From contig NZ_LQMT02000038.1 of the NCBI RefSeq assembly GCF_001620365.2, forward strand, positions 26,831 through 90,830: a stretch of DNA of 64,000 bases, given 5' to 3'. Shown here piece after piece: positions 1 through 9,463 of the stretch; within the stretch, counting starts at the first letter, position 1; every line of letters starts with the position of its first letter. The DNA comes from Amycolatopsis keratiniphila subsp. keratiniphila (GTDB lineage Bacteria > Actinomycetota > Actinomycetes > Mycobacteriales > Pseudonocardiaceae). The position numbers were made by a program, and so were the translations under genes. Below the pieces are notes generated by a model that saw only the letters and a program-made list of their open reading frames with translations, was not told the DNA's origin and did no database searches.

Positions 1-197
1 GCGCCGTGCGAGCGGATCTCGTCGAACAGGCCGGACAGGTCCGCTCCACCGCTCGCCTCGACGGACAGCCTGCCCTGGAGGTCGCCCCGGCGCGCCGCGG
101 CCCGCAGGGCGACCCGGGGGATGGCGTGGCCGATGCTCCAGCGGGTGACCGGTTTGGCGATCGCCTCCGCCTTGTGCCGGAAGGTCAGTGCGAACAT
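1..197 (-). CDS. Cytochrome P450, N-terminal fragment (runs off the window)
   Basis: An ATG on the minus strand at 197 opens a frame that is unbroken to the window edge, giving 65 residues. The segment includes IGHAIPRVALRAAARRGD followed by LFDEIRSHG. This resembles, from memory, the N-terminus of a group of actinobacterial P450s in which the phrase 'LFDEIR..G' leads into the first beta strand. The heme-binding region lies outside the window, so the family call rests on the N-terminus only. The next gene is divergent and starts 124 bases away. Confidence 0.5.
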   Translation of the reverse strand, partial: MFALTFRHKAEAIAKPVTRWSIGHAIPRVALRAAARRGDLQGRLSVEASGGADLSGLFDEIRSHG

Positions 198-321
198 CAA
201 GGACTCCGTCCGTGCGGCTTCTTCCGAAGGTAGCGGAACGACGTGTCAGTAGCGAGCGGCTCCGATATCTGCGATCCCGCTCCGCGCTCGGTAATGTTCT
301 GCACTTCGAGCGGGCCGGGGA

Positions 322-1608
322 GTGCTTGTGGGCGGCTACGGGTTCGACATCGCGCTGGTCGCGGTGCTGGTGGTGCTCAACGCGGTGTTCGCGGGCAGCG
401 AGATGGCGCTGATCTCGTTGCGCGAAGGGCAGTTGCGGGCGTTGGAACGGGACGGCCGCGCCGCCGCCCGCACACTGGTGCGGCTGGCGCGCGACCCGAA
501 CCGGTTCCTGGCGACGATCCAGATCGGCATCACGCTCGCCGGGTTCCTCGCCTCGGCGACGGCGGCGGTGTCCCTCGCGCAACCCCTGGTGCCGCTGCTG
601 GGTTTCCTCGGCAACGCGGCCGGGGCGGTGGCCGTAGCGCTGGTGACGATGGTCCTCACGTTCCTGACCCTGGTGCTCGGCGAACTGGCGCCGAAGCGGC
701 TGGCGATGCAGAACGCGCTGCGGTGGGCGTTGCTGGTGGCGCGTCCGCTGAACCTGTTGTCGGCGATCTCGCGGCCCGTGGTGTGGGCACTGAGCGTGTC
801 GACGAACTTCGTCGTGCGGGCGCTGGGCGGGCGGCCGGAAGCCGATCCGGACCAGATGTCGCCCGAGGAGCTCCGGGAACTGGTATCGGCGCAGCGCGGC
901 CTGAACGCCGAGCAGCGCATGATCATCAACGGTGCCTTGGAGATCCACGAACGACGGCTGCGGGAAGTGCTCGTGCCCCGCCGGGCGGTGCTGACCTTGG
1001 CGGCCGAGCAGGATCTGCTCTCGGCACGCAGGCAGCTGGCCGAATCCGGCCATTCCCGGGCGCCGGTCGCACGCGGCGGCCATCTGGACGACGTCGTCGG
1101 TGTCGTGCGGTTGCGTGACCTGCTCGACGACCACGAAGACCTCGCCGAAGTGGTCCGGCCGGCGGTGGTGTTCCCCGATTCGCTGCGGGTATCGGACGCG
1201 CTCCGGAGTTTCAAGGCCGAACGGGAGCAGATGGCGCTGGTGGTCGACGAGCACGGCGCCGTCGCGGGTATGGTCACGCTGGAGGATCTGCTGGAGGAGA
1301 TCGTCGGCGAGATCTACGACGAGACCGACCGTGACGTGCTGGCCGTGCGCGACGGCAACGACGGTTCCCTGGTCCTCCCCGGCACCTTCCCGGTGCACGA
1401 CCTCGTCGACGTCGGGGTCGAACTGCGCGACGCGCCGCCGGGGGAGTACGCGACCATCGCGGGGCTGATCCTCGTGATCCTCGGGCGGATCCCTGAGAAA
1501 CCGGGCGACCGCGTGGTGGTCTCCGGTTGGACGGCCGAGGTGCTCGGCGTCGAGCACCACGCGATCACGCGGGTGGCGCTGCACCGTGGGACGAACCCGG
1601 AGCGATGA
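322..1608 (+). CDS. CNNM/CorC-HlyC family membrane protein (DUF21, CBS pair, CorC domain)
   Basis: This 428-residue protein has the full family architecture. An N-terminal DUF21 membrane domain (about residues 5-180) contains four hydrophobic segments and the phrase LGELAPKRLAM. A cytoplasmic CBS pair follows (about 200-320, including LVVDEHGAVAGMVTLEDLLEEIVGEI), then a C-terminal CorC/HlyC domain (about 335-420). Relatives are implicated in magnesium or cobalt efflux and in resistance to membrane stress; the substrate here cannot be read from sequence. The GTG start at 322 follows a purine-rich CGGGGA, and a second GTG at 328 is possible. No second CorC-type gene is adjacent, although such genes often occur in tandem in actinobacteria. 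Confidence 0.85.
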   Translation: MLVGGYGFDIALVAVLVVLNAVFAGSEMALISLREGQLRALERDGRAAARTLVRLARDPNRFLATIQIGITLAGFLASATAAVSLAQPLVPLLGFLGNAAGAVAVALVTMVLTFLTLVLGELAPKRLAMQNALRWALLVARPLNLLSAISRPVVWALSVSTNFVVRALGGRPEADPDQMSPEELRELVSAQRGLNAEQRMIINGALEIHERRLREVLVPRRAVLTLAAEQDLLSARRQLAESGHSRAPVARGGHLDDVVGVVRLRDLLDDHEDLAEVVRPAVVFPDSLRVSDALRSFKAEREQMALVVDEHGAVAGMVTLEDLLEEIVGEIYDETDRDVLAVRDGNDGSLVLPGTFPVHDLVDVGVELRDAPPGEYATIAGLILVILGRIPEKPGDRVVVSGWTAEVLGVEHHAITRVALHRGTNPER

Positions 1609-1671
1609 GTTGCGCCGGACGCGCGGGGTTGGCAGCGTGCCCGGTGTCCCGCCACGAAGGAAGGTGCCCCG

Positions 1672-3351
1672 ATGCCGCAAGACCAGCCGGATTTGAAACC
1701 TCGTTCACGAGACGTGACCGACGGCCTGGAGCGCGCGGCGGCCCGCGGGATGCTCCGCGCGGTCGGGATGGGCGACGACGACTTCGCCAAACCGCAGATC
1801 GGCGTGGCGTCCTCGTGGAACGAGATCACCCCGTGCAACCTGTCGCTCGACCGGCTGGCCAAGGCGGTCAAGAACGGCGTGCACGCGGCAGGCGGCTACC
1901 CGCTGGAGTTCGGCACGATCTCGGTGTCCGACGGTATTTCCATGGGCCACGAGGGAATGCATTTCTCGCTGGTGTCCCGCGAGGTGATCGCCGATTCGGT
2001 CGAGACGGTGATGATGGCCGAGCGGCTGGACGGCTCCGTGCTGCTGGCGGGCTGTGACAAATCCCTGCCGGGCATGCTCATGGCCGCGGCCCGGCTCGAT
2101 CTCGCGTCGGTCTTCCTTTACGCCGGCTCGATCATGCCCGGTCAGGTCGACGGCCAGGACGTCACGATCATCGACGCGTTCGAAGCCGTGGGCGCGTGCC
2201 TGGCGGGCAAGATCAGCCGTGCCGAAGTGGACAAGATCGAGCGTGCGATCTGCCCCGGCGAAGGGGCCTGCGGCGGTATGTACACCGCCAACACGATGGC
2301 GTCGGTCGCCGAAGCGCTCGGCATGTCTCTGCCCGGATCGGCCGCCCCGCCCGCGGTCGACCGGCGCCGTGACGGCTTCGCGCACCGATCGGGGGAGGCC
2401 GTCGTCGGCATGCTCCGCCAGGGCATCACCGCGCGGCAGATCATGACCATGGAAGCGTTCGAGAACGCCATCGCCGTCGTGATGGCGCTGGGCGGTTCGA
2501 CCAACGCCGTCCTCCACCTGCTCGCGATCGCGCGCGAGGCGGAGGTCGATCTGCGCATCGACGATTTCAACCGGATCGGCGACAAGGTCCCGCACCTCGG
2601 CGACCTCAAACCGTTCGGGAAGTACGTGATGAACGACGTCGACAAGGTCGGCGGCATCCCCGTGGTGATGAAGGCGCTGCTCGACGCCGGGCTCATGCAC
2701 GGCGACGTGCTCACCGTGACCGGGAAGACGATGGCCGAGAACCTCGAAGGCATCGCTCCGGCCGGGGTCGACGGCGAGATCATCCGACCGCTCGACCGTC
2801 CGATCCACAAGACCGGCGGGCTGACCATCCTCAAGGGCTCGCTGGCGCCCGAAGGCGCGGTCGTGAAGTCGGCGGGCTTCGACGAATCGACGTTCACCGG
2901 TACCGCGCGGGTCTTCGACGGCGAGCGGGCCGCTCTCGACGCGCTCGCCGAGGGCCGGATCGTCGCCGGGGACGTCGTCGTCATCCGCTACGAAGGTCCC
3001 AAGGGCGGGCCGGGGATGCGGGAGATGCTCGCCATCACCGGTGCGATCAAGGGCGCCGGACTCGGCAAGGACGTCCTGCTCATCACCGACGGCCGGTTCA
3101 GCGGCGGCACCACCGGGCTCTGCGTCGGCCACATCGCCCCGGAAGCCGTCGACGCCGGGCCGATCGCGTTCGTGCGTGACGGGGATCCGATCACGCTCGA
3201 CGTCGCGAACCGGACGCTCGAAGTCGGGATCGACGACATCGAGGCACGCAAGGAGGGCTGGACGCCCAAGGCGCCCGCGTACACGCGCGGGGTGCTCGGC
3301 AAGTACGCCAAGGTCGTGCGGAGCGCCGCGCACGGAGCCGTTTGCGAGTAG
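1672..3351 (+). CDS. ilvD: Dihydroxy-acid dehydratase
   Basis: IlvD dehydrates 2,3-dihydroxy acids to 2-oxo acids in valine, leucine, isoleucine and pantothenate synthesis, using an Fe-S cluster and Mg2+. The 559-residue product is near the usual 560-615. The cluster cysteines are visible at Cys55 (ITPCNLSL), Cys128 (AGCDKSLPG, family signature 1) and Cys200 (CPGEGACGGMYTANTM). The C-terminal signature with DGRFSGGT is also present. The ATG at 1672 follows AAGGAAGGTG at good spacing. It stands alone, away from ilvBNC. A perfect hairpin (3386-3432) follows the stop and probably ends the transcript. Confidence 0.97.
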   Translation: MPQDQPDLKPRSRDVTDGLERAAARGMLRAVGMGDDDFAKPQIGVASSWNEITPCNLSLDRLAKAVKNGVHAAGGYPLEFGTISVSDGISMGHEGMHFSLVSREVIADSVETVMMAERLDGSVLLAGCDKSLPGMLMAAARLDLASVFLYAGSIMPGQVDGQDVTIIDAFEAVGACLAGKISRAEVDKIERAICPGEGACGGMYTANTMASVAEALGMSLPGSAAPPAVDRRRDGFAHRSGEAVVGMLRQGITARQIMTMEAFENAIAVVMALGGSTNAVLHLLAIAREAEVDLRIDDFNRIGDKVPHLGDLKPFGKYVMNDVDKVGGIPVVMKALLDAGLMHGDVLTVTGKTMAENLEGIAPAGVDGEIIRPLDRPIHKTGGLTILKGSLAPEGAVVKSAGFDESTFTGTARVFDGERAALDALAEGRIVAGDVVVIRYEGPKGGPGMREMLAITGAIKGAGLGKDVLLITDGRFSGGTTGLCVGHIAPEAVDAGPIAFVRDGDPITLDVANRTLEVGIDDIEARKEGWTPKAPAYTRGVLGKYAKVVRSAAHGAVCE

Positions 3352-3385
3352 GAGGCCAGCCGGGGGCCGCGCGGGGATGGTATGT

Positions 3386-3432
3386 GTCCATGAAGGAATT
3401 GGGACATTGGACGTCCCAATTCCTTCATGGAC
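3386..3432. repeat. Perfect 20-bp inverted repeat, probable bidirectional terminator
   Basis: Arms 3386-3405 (GTCCATGAAGGAATTGGGAC) and 3413-3432 are exact reverse complements around a 7-nt loop, ATTGGAC. The hairpin lies between the convergent ends of ilvD (3351) and the DUF262 gene (3459), so it can serve both transcripts. No T-tract follows. The arm begins with the words CATGAAGG, which recur in the hairpin at 63941-63980. This suggests a genome-wide repeat family rather than a locus-specific terminator. Confidence 0.85.
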
Positions 3433-3458
3433 GGCCAGGTCCGGCCTGCAGAACACCA

Positions 3459-5267
3459 CTACGCCGGGCGTGTCCAGATTTTTTCCGCGATTTGGGAAGC
3501 GAGGAGATGGGAGCGTTCCTCGATGTCTTCCTCGGTCCAACGAGCCTGATCGGCGAGGAGATGCTTGTTGAGCATCAACACGCTGTGCTCGGCGATGCCC
3601 TCCCGCTTGCCTTGGTGGTGCTCGTTGCCGGACCAGCCGCTGTTCGAGAGGACAGGGTTCAGCCGGCTCGTGAGCAGAGTGAGATTTCCCAGCCGTTGTA
3701 CGCGATGGTCACGCCGCAGTCGGCTATCGGCGTCATCCGCCAGCCCGGTGCTCCAATTCTTCTCCCAGCTGACAGGCATGATGTGTTCGATGGTGAGGCT
3801 ACCTCGCGGACAGTGCGCATCCTCGCTCTTGGGAGACCGGTAGCTGTCTTCCAAGGCTTCCAGGACCATGCGTCCACGTCGCCGTGGGATCATCACGGAG
3901 TAGAAGCGAATCTTCCGCAGGCTGTCGATCACCTCGACATCGAGCGGCCATCGCCGCGAGTCGCCGGTCTGCTCGGCCAGGAACCTTTCGGTCGCTGTTC
4001 CGATTTCGTGCGGTTCTTGGAGACCCAGATGTTTGATGAGCTCGACGACGACACTGTTGGTGTCGGCGAGAGTCGTGCGGCACAGCATGCGCCTGACCAG
4101 CCAACTTTCGACGGCCTTCAGTGCCTGGTCGCGAGCAGCCGGAGGAACTGACGAGGCTGGTCGCAGGAGCCAGAGAAGTAAGGGCATCGTGGCGGCGATG
4201 TCCATCACTTCGATTACTCGGTAATGAAAAGTGCCCGGTGTCGAGTACGGTGCAAGGCTGTCGAGTTGCCGGTAACACTGAGCATCGCTCTTCAGTTCCG
4301 CGAGGACTGTCCGCACGTCCTCCGCTGGTGTGAGGACGTGGTCCCGGAAGTCCGTGAAGATCCGATCCGAGGGAACCAGGTGTGCTCGCCGCATGGTGAG
4401 CCAGTAGTTGAGGAAGACATCGATCCGGGGCCTGTTCAGGCGACCTTGACGGAGCTCTTTACGCCAAAAGTCTCCGGATACGGCTTCCCAGTAGTCCCGG
4501 TCGAGTTGCTCGGTGTCCAGGTGCTGCCGCTCGGCGGCCTGGAAAACGGCATTCTTCACCAAGTCCGCAGCCAGCAGCGGACTACCACGGTCGTTGAGTG
4601 CTTCGAAGATCGCTTGGGCATTGTCGCCAGGCTCGAGATCAATCACGACGAGCTTGAGATGGCGCGCCAGTGTGGTGGTCAGAGACCGCAGTCGATCGCT
4701 GGCTTCGTCCTCGCCACTTTCGAGGGCCCAGCTCCGAATGCGCTCGCGCAGGAAGACGATCGCTTGGCTTACCCGGTGTTCGCCGGAGTCGTTTGCTGGA
4801 TCGTCATCCATGGCATCCTGGAACGGTGCCCGGTCAGCCAAGATCGGCCACACCTTCAGTAACTCGTCGTCCTCCTCGATGATGTGCTCGGGATTGCGGA
4901 CGAGAGCTTTGAGCAAAGCTGCGTCGCGTGAACGGCCATACTTCTCGGCGACCTGCCGTACTGCGTTGAGCAGCAGTTGCAGGGTGATCAAGCGCTGCTG
5001 GCCATCGATGACATGCCGTACCTGGATGTATCCTGCGGGATTCGGCTGCTGGTCGAGGACCACCGCTCCCAAGAAGTGTGCGGGCACTTCGGGGTGATGA
5101 GCGAGGTCCTGTGCCTCCAGAAGTTCTTCGGCGACTGCCCGGACGTCTGCCCATAGCGGCTCCCACTGCTTTTCGATTTCCCACACATAGGGCCGCTGGA
5201 ACACCGGGATCACGTAGCGAACCTGCGGTTCGAACAGTTTCTGCGGCGTCAGTGTGTTGGCCTGCAC
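3459..5267 (-). CDS. GmrSD-like DUF262/DUF1524 nuclease, probable anti-phage defence protein
   Basis: The 602-residue protein has an N-terminal DUF262 domain (about 5-250) with the ParB/Srx-type motif HVIDGQQRLITLQLLL. The C-terminal DUF1524 domain (about 490-590) carries an HNH-type site, IEHIMPVSW, followed by RLGNLTLLTSRLN. This S-then-D order is that of GmrSD/BrxU type IV restriction enzymes, which cut modified phage DNA using a nucleotide-dependent N-domain. The GTG start at 5267 has GGGGAG about 8 nt upstream. GC is near 60% in the stretches I counted against about 70% in neighbours, which suggests later acquisition. It is a single gene with no visible methylase, helicase or partner. 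Its real target is unknown. Confidence 0.85.
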   Translation of the reverse strand: MQANTLTPQKLFEPQVRYVIPVFQRPYVWEIEKQWEPLWADVRAVAEELLEAQDLAHHPEVPAHFLGAVVLDQQPNPAGYIQVRHVIDGQQRLITLQLLLNAVRQVAEKYGRSRDAALLKALVRNPEHIIEEDDELLKVWPILADRAPFQDAMDDDPANDSGEHRVSQAIVFLRERIRSWALESGEDEASDRLRSLTTTLARHLKLVVIDLEPGDNAQAIFEALNDRGSPLLAADLVKNAVFQAAERQHLDTEQLDRDYWEAVSGDFWRKELRQGRLNRPRIDVFLNYWLTMRRAHLVPSDRIFTDFRDHVLTPAEDVRTVLAELKSDAQCYRQLDSLAPYSTPGTFHYRVIEVMDIAATMPLLLWLLRPASSVPPAARDQALKAVESWLVRRMLCRTTLADTNSVVVELIKHLGLQEPHEIGTATERFLAEQTGDSRRWPLDVEVIDSLRKIRFYSVMIPRRRGRMVLEALEDSYRSPKSEDAHCPRGSLTIEHIMPVSWEKNWSTGLADDADSRLRRDHRVQRLGNLTLLTSRLNPVLSNSGWSGNEHHQGKREGIAEHSVLMLNKHLLADQARWTEEDIEERSHLLASQIAEKIWTRPA

Positions 5268-5536
5268 TGGATCTCCCCTGAAGCATCGACTCGAGCTAGT
5301 TGCCAGTCGCTCGATCGCCAGGAGGCGTTACGTTCAGATCAGTAGCTGATTGCTTCATTGCGATCACGGTCTGTGCTCGGCGGTGTCGGCCATCGATGCT
5401 CCGGCGTCTGAGGCCTTCACGAACGGGTGATGCGTAGGCCGGACAGGCCCGAGTACGTAATTCACCCGATGTGCCCCGCTACTCCGCAGTAGCAGACTCG
5501 GCGGCCCGACGATTCCCGCTGCTCCGGAGGTCGACG

Positions 5537-6646
5537 ATGACCGCGTCCCACGCCCCAGCCCGCTCCGCCGCCCTCGTGATCGCCCGCGTGGTCGTCGACG
5601 GGATCCGGCATTCGCTGCCCGAGCACGCGCCGCTGTTCGACGCGCGCGCCACGGAGTTCGTCGCCTCGGTACTCGAGCGCGACGGGATGAACCTGGGCAT
5701 CGCGGCGGGTGCGGACGCCTTCCGCCAGGTCGGCGTCGCCGAATACGCGGCAGGCAAGGAACTGGACCGGCTCTCCCGGGCCTACCACGCGGCGGGTCGT
5801 GGCGCCCTTCCCGCGCTGGCGTCGCTGTCGCGGCAGCCCGGGGCCGGGTCCGCCCTGATGGACACCGGGGTGGAGGCCCTGCTCCGCTGCTCCGACGTCC
5901 TGATCCGGCTGTCCACCGCGGCTTACCGCGCCGCGCACACGCCCTCGGTCGCCGAGCTGCGCCGTGACTTGCTGAAGGAGATCTTGAGCGGACGTCCTCC
6001 CGCGAAATGGGCGGGCCTCGCGGCCGAGGCGGGCTGGGTGCCGCCCGCGCGGGTGGTGGCCGTCGCCGCCGAACCCGGCGCCGTCCGCGCCTCGTTCGGC
6101 CCGGAGGTGCTGGCCGACCTCGCCGGCGAGTACCCGCTCATGCTCGTGCCCGACGACGTCGAGATCGGCGGTGTCCTGGCGGGGACGCGGGCGGCGGTCG
6201 GGCCCGCGGTCGCACCCGCCGACGCCGCGGTGTCCCTGCGCTGGGCGCGCCGGACGCTGGAGCTGGTCCGCCGCGAGGTGATCGAGGACGGCCCGCTCGT
6301 GCGCTGGTCGGATCACCTGACCACGCACTGGCTGTTCGCCGACGAGGTGCTCACCACCGCGCTGGTGAACCGCAGTCTGGCGCCGATCGCCGACCTGCCC
6401 GCCAACGAACGCACCAAACTCGCCGAAACCCTCGACGCCATGCTCTCCGCCCGCGGCGGGGCACCCGAGATCGCGAACAACCTCGGCGTGCACCCGCAGA
6501 CGGTCCGGAACCGCATGCGACGGCTGCGGGTCCTGTTCGGTGCTCGGCTCGACGACCCGCAGACCCGCCTGGACCTGCGGATCGCCCTGCGCGCGGAGCT
6601 GCTCACGGTCGAGCCGGCCCGGTCCGCCCCGATGAAGGTGGCGTGA
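5537..6646 (+). CDS. PucR/CdaR-type transcriptional regulator
   Basis: The 369-residue protein ends in the PucR-type helix-turn-helix: LAETLDAMLSARGG, then EIANNLGVHPQTVRNRMRRL (about 305-350). The N-terminal half (about 1-150) is helical, of the RsbRD-like sensor kind found in many actinobacterial members. The middle is a GGDEF-like regulatory region. I chose the ATG at 5537 because GGAGG lies 6 nt before it; a longer frame from 5471 lacks such a site. The stop is 3 bases from the convergent LuxR gene end. The target is unknown; family members often act on neighbouring transport or catabolic genes, but none is adjacent here. Confidence 0.8.
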   Translation: MTASHAPARSAALVIARVVVDGIRHSLPEHAPLFDARATEFVASVLERDGMNLGIAAGADAFRQVGVAEYAAGKELDRLSRAYHAAGRGALPALASLSRQPGAGSALMDTGVEALLRCSDVLIRLSTAAYRAAHTPSVAELRRDLLKEILSGRPPAKWAGLAAEAGWVPPARVVAVAAEPGAVRASFGPEVLADLAGEYPLMLVPDDVEIGGVLAGTRAAVGPAVAPADAAVSLRWARRTLELVRREVIEDGPLVRWSDHLTTHWLFADEVLTTALVNRSLAPIADLPANERTKLAETLDAMLSARGGAPEIANNLGVHPQTVRNRMRRLRVLFGARLDDPQTRLDLRIALRAELLTVEPARSAPMKVA

Positions 6647-6649
6647 GCG

Positions 6650-8962
6650 TCAGACGGGATCCGCGGACCGGGTGACCCAGGTGGCGACCTGGACGCGGTT
6701 CGAGTAGCCGAGCTTGGTGAGGATGTGGTCGATATGGGTGTCCACCGTGCGACGGGCGATGCCGAGCCGGTCGGCGATCTCCTGGTTCGTCAGGCCCTCG
6801 GCGATCACGTGCGCGATCTCGGTCTCGCGTTTGGTGAGCACCTGCGCGGTCTGCTTCCGCGGGCCGGGGGTGCGTTCTTCGAGGGCGTACGCGATGGCGT
6901 CGCGGGTGGGCATCGCGGCGCCGTCGGCGAATTCCTTGACCGCGACCTCCCAGCCCAGCGCCGTCGTCACGGTGTCGGTGTCGGCGAGCAGCGGTTCGGT
7001 GAACGCCTCGTACCGGGTCGGCCACGCGCCGACCGTGCGCCAGACGTTCATCGCGGCACCCTGCAGGATCGCCGCCCGGTTGGGGCGTTTGGTCCTGGCC
7101 GCGCAGCCCGCCATCACGGTGAGCGTGAACCCGACGACGACGCGGTCGTCCACCCGCTCGTGCAGGCGAAGGACCTGCTCGCAGCAGCGCTCGGCGACGG
7201 CGAGATCCCCTTGCAGGTACTCGGCGGCGGCGCGCGACCACAGTGCCCAGCCGCGCCAGAACACCTCGCCGCGCCGCTCGCAGCGTTCGACGGCTTCCGC
7301 GAGCACCTTCCGGCCACTGTCCATGTCGCCGTTCAGCCAGACGGCGAGCCCGTGGTTGTAACTCGCCCAGAGGTCGCCGCCCTCGTCGCCGTGCGCGCGG
7401 AACAGGTCGATGGCCGTGCCGAACAGGCGTGACGCTTCGGCCATGTCGTCGCCGATCAGCGCGGCGTAGGCGCGGACGTGGAGCACGTACGCGGCGGCGA
7501 GTTCGTCGCCGCTCGCCTCGGCTTCGGCGGCCGCCCTCTCCACCATGCACCGGTGGGCGGACATGTCTCCCTGCACCACCGCCAGGAACCCGGAGAGCCA
7601 CAGCCCGTGCGCCCGCTCCGGGACACCCGGCGCCGCGGCCTCGTCGAGGCGGCGGACCCACATCCGGCCTTCGGTGTTGAGCCCGCGGACGATCCAGAAC
7701 TCCTTGACGTCGCGCAACATCCGCAGCCCGACGACCGCGTCCTCGGGGGTGCCGGTGCAGTAGTCGAGGGCGACGCGCAGGTTCGCGTGCTCGCGCCGCA
7801 GCCGTCCGATCCAGCCGAGCTGATCGGTCTCCAGCCATTCCGTGGCGTACCGGCCGGCGAGTTCGGCGAACCAGTCCCGGTGCCGTTTCCGGAACTCCGC
7901 CGTCCCGCCCGTCTCGCTGAGCCTGTCGACGCCGTACTCGCGCACCGATTCCAGCATGCGGTACCGCACCCCGCCGGGGTATTCCTCGCGCAGCAGGATG
8001 GACTTGTCGAGCAGCCCGTCGACGACTTCGAGGACGTTTTCGCGTGGCAGTTCGCCACCGCAGCAGACCTGCTCGGCGGCATCGAGGTCGAAGCTGCCGG
8101 AGAACACCGACGCGCGTGCCCACAGCAGCCGTTCTGGCGCGGTGCACAGGTCGTGGCTCCAGTCGATCAGGGCGCGCATGGTCTCGTGCCGCTCCGGCCG
8201 CCCACGCCGGTCCTTCGTGAGCACCGAGAACTGCCGGTCGAGGCGGTCGGCCAGCTGGCGCACGGACAACGCCCGCGCGCGGACGGCGGCCAGTTCGATG
8301 GCCAGCGGCAGCCCGTCGAGCCTGCGGCAGAGCCGGATCAGCGGCTCGACGTCGGACTCGGTGAGCTGGAACGACGGCGCGACCGCGGTCGCGCGATCGA
8401 CGAACAGGCGCACGGAATCGTCGTTCAGCACGCGTTCGAAGGAGTCGCCCTGTTCCGGGATCGCCAGCGGCGGCACCGGCAGGACACGCTCGCCCGCCAC
8501 GCCGAGCGACTGCCTGCTCGTGGCCAGCACGGTCACCTGGGGACAGGCCCTGACCACGGTGTCGGCGAACCAGGCGCAGCTGTCGACCAGATGCTCGCAG
8601 TTGTCGAGGACGAGCAGCAGACGGCTCGCCTGCAGGGCTTCGACGACGACGTCGATGGCCGGTTTCGCCGAGCGGTCACCGAAGCCGAGCACGTTCGCCA
8701 CCGTCGGCACCAGCAACGCGGGTTCCCGCAGTTCGGCCAGCGACACGAACGCGACCTCGTCGGCCGTGGCCTCCCGGTGGGCCGCCGCGATCCGCCAAGC
8801 CAGCCTGGTCTTGCCCACCCCGCCCGGCCCCGTGAGCGTGACCAGCGACGAGGCCTCCAGCAGCCGCCTCGCCTCGCCGGTCTCGGCGTCCCGGCCGACG
8901 TAGCTGGTCACTTCGGTGGGATCGGCCGACCACCCCGCAAGCGAGCCAACTCCGTCCGCCAT
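6650..8962 (-). CDS. Large NB-ARC/AAA ATPase with C-terminal LuxR-type HTH
   Basis: The 770-residue regulator carries a P-loop at residues 45-52 (GPGGVGKT), then VLDNCEHL and LATSRQSLGVAGE, typical of bacterial NB-ARC ATPases in the AfsR-related group. A helical repeat region (about 350-690) follows. A LuxR DNA-binding domain closes the protein (about 700-765: LTKRETEIAHVIAEGL, then EIADRLGIARRTVDTH). Such proteins are ATP-dependent transcription activators in the cytoplasm, often of antibiotic or stress genes. The ATG at 8962 follows GGGAGAG. The signal and targets cannot be inferred; no biosynthetic cluster adjoins. Confidence 0.88.
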   Translation of the reverse strand: MADGVGSLAGWSADPTEVTSYVGRDAETGEARRLLEASSLVTLTGPGGVGKTRLAWRIAAAHREATADEVAFVSLAELREPALLVPTVANVLGFGDRSAKPAIDVVVEALQASRLLLVLDNCEHLVDSCAWFADTVVRACPQVTVLATSRQSLGVAGERVLPVPPLAIPEQGDSFERVLNDDSVRLFVDRATAVAPSFQLTESDVEPLIRLCRRLDGLPLAIELAAVRARALSVRQLADRLDRQFSVLTKDRRGRPERHETMRALIDWSHDLCTAPERLLWARASVFSGSFDLDAAEQVCCGGELPRENVLEVVDGLLDKSILLREEYPGGVRYRMLESVREYGVDRLSETGGTAEFRKRHRDWFAELAGRYATEWLETDQLGWIGRLRREHANLRVALDYCTGTPEDAVVGLRMLRDVKEFWIVRGLNTEGRMWVRRLDEAAAPGVPERAHGLWLSGFLAVVQGDMSAHRCMVERAAAEAEASGDELAAAYVLHVRAYAALIGDDMAEASRLFGTAIDLFRAHGDEGGDLWASYNHGLAVWLNGDMDSGRKVLAEAVERCERRGEVFWRGWALWSRAAAEYLQGDLAVAERCCEQVLRLHERVDDRVVVGFTLTVMAGCAARTKRPNRAAILQGAAMNVWRTVGAWPTRYEAFTEPLLADTDTVTTALGWEVAVKEFADGAAMPTRDAIAYALEERTPGPRKQTAQVLTKRETEIAHVIAEGLTNQEIADRLGIARRTVDTHIDHILTKLGYSNRVQVATWVTRSADPV

Positions 8963-9050
8963 GCACTCTCCCGCGATCGACCAGCCCCGCGTTTCCGTCC
9001 GATGTAGACGGAAAACGCCCGGCTGCGGATACTAGCGGAACGGCGTCGCG

Positions 9051-9284
9051 CTAGCGGGACACTCGCTTGGCGCGATCATGCGCCCAACCCGCCAGCACCG
9101 TCCCGGTGGCCGCGAGCAGCAGGAACACGATCAACCTGCCGCCCCACTCACCGGGTACCCAGTCGAACGCGCCCCACAACTGGGTCGCCGAATGATCGAA
9201 GAGGCTGCGGATCGTGGCCTGCGCGAAGACGGCGACCGCCACCATCCCGAAGATCTGCAGCCCCAGATAGCCGCCCTTGGTCAT
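9051..9284 (-). CDS. Small two-helix membrane protein, function unknown
   Basis: This 77-residue protein has two hydrophobic segments (about 8-25, LGLQIFGMVAVAVFA, and 50-66, LIVFLLLAATGTVLAGW) and a basic C-terminus (RAKRVSR). The ATG at 9284 follows a very strong ribosome site, GGGAGGT. A longer frame reaches 9497 but would include unlikely sequence and lose that site. It stands between two regulators and diverges from the histidine kinase gene. I do not recognise the family. Confidence 0.65.
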   Translation of the reverse strand: MTKGGYLGLQIFGMVAVAVFAQATIRSLFDHSATQLWGAFDWVPGEWGGRLIVFLLLAATGTVLAGWAHDRAKRVSR

Positions 9285-9463
9285 GCTTCCTACCTCCCTG
9301 CTCCACGGTCGGGCCCAGCATCGCCCGCGGGGACCCGGCGCACATCGGCAGCGCGTCGCGCCTCGTGTTCGACCAAAGTCGATCCCCGCCGCGACCGAGG
9401 TCGGGGCCGAAATCGTCCCGTGTCCGGCTGCGGCGACGCGGGCCGGTCGACCATGATGGGCCG

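Noticed and set aside
1705..3540. A 611-residue open frame opposite ilvD
   Set aside because: It mirrors a clear, motif-rich ilvD gene; long antisense frames are expected at this GC and its sequence is low-complexity.
7478..9007. Long plus-strand frame opposite the NB-ARC/LuxR gene
   Set aside because: The minus strand has P-loop and HTH motifs; the plus frame shows no domain.
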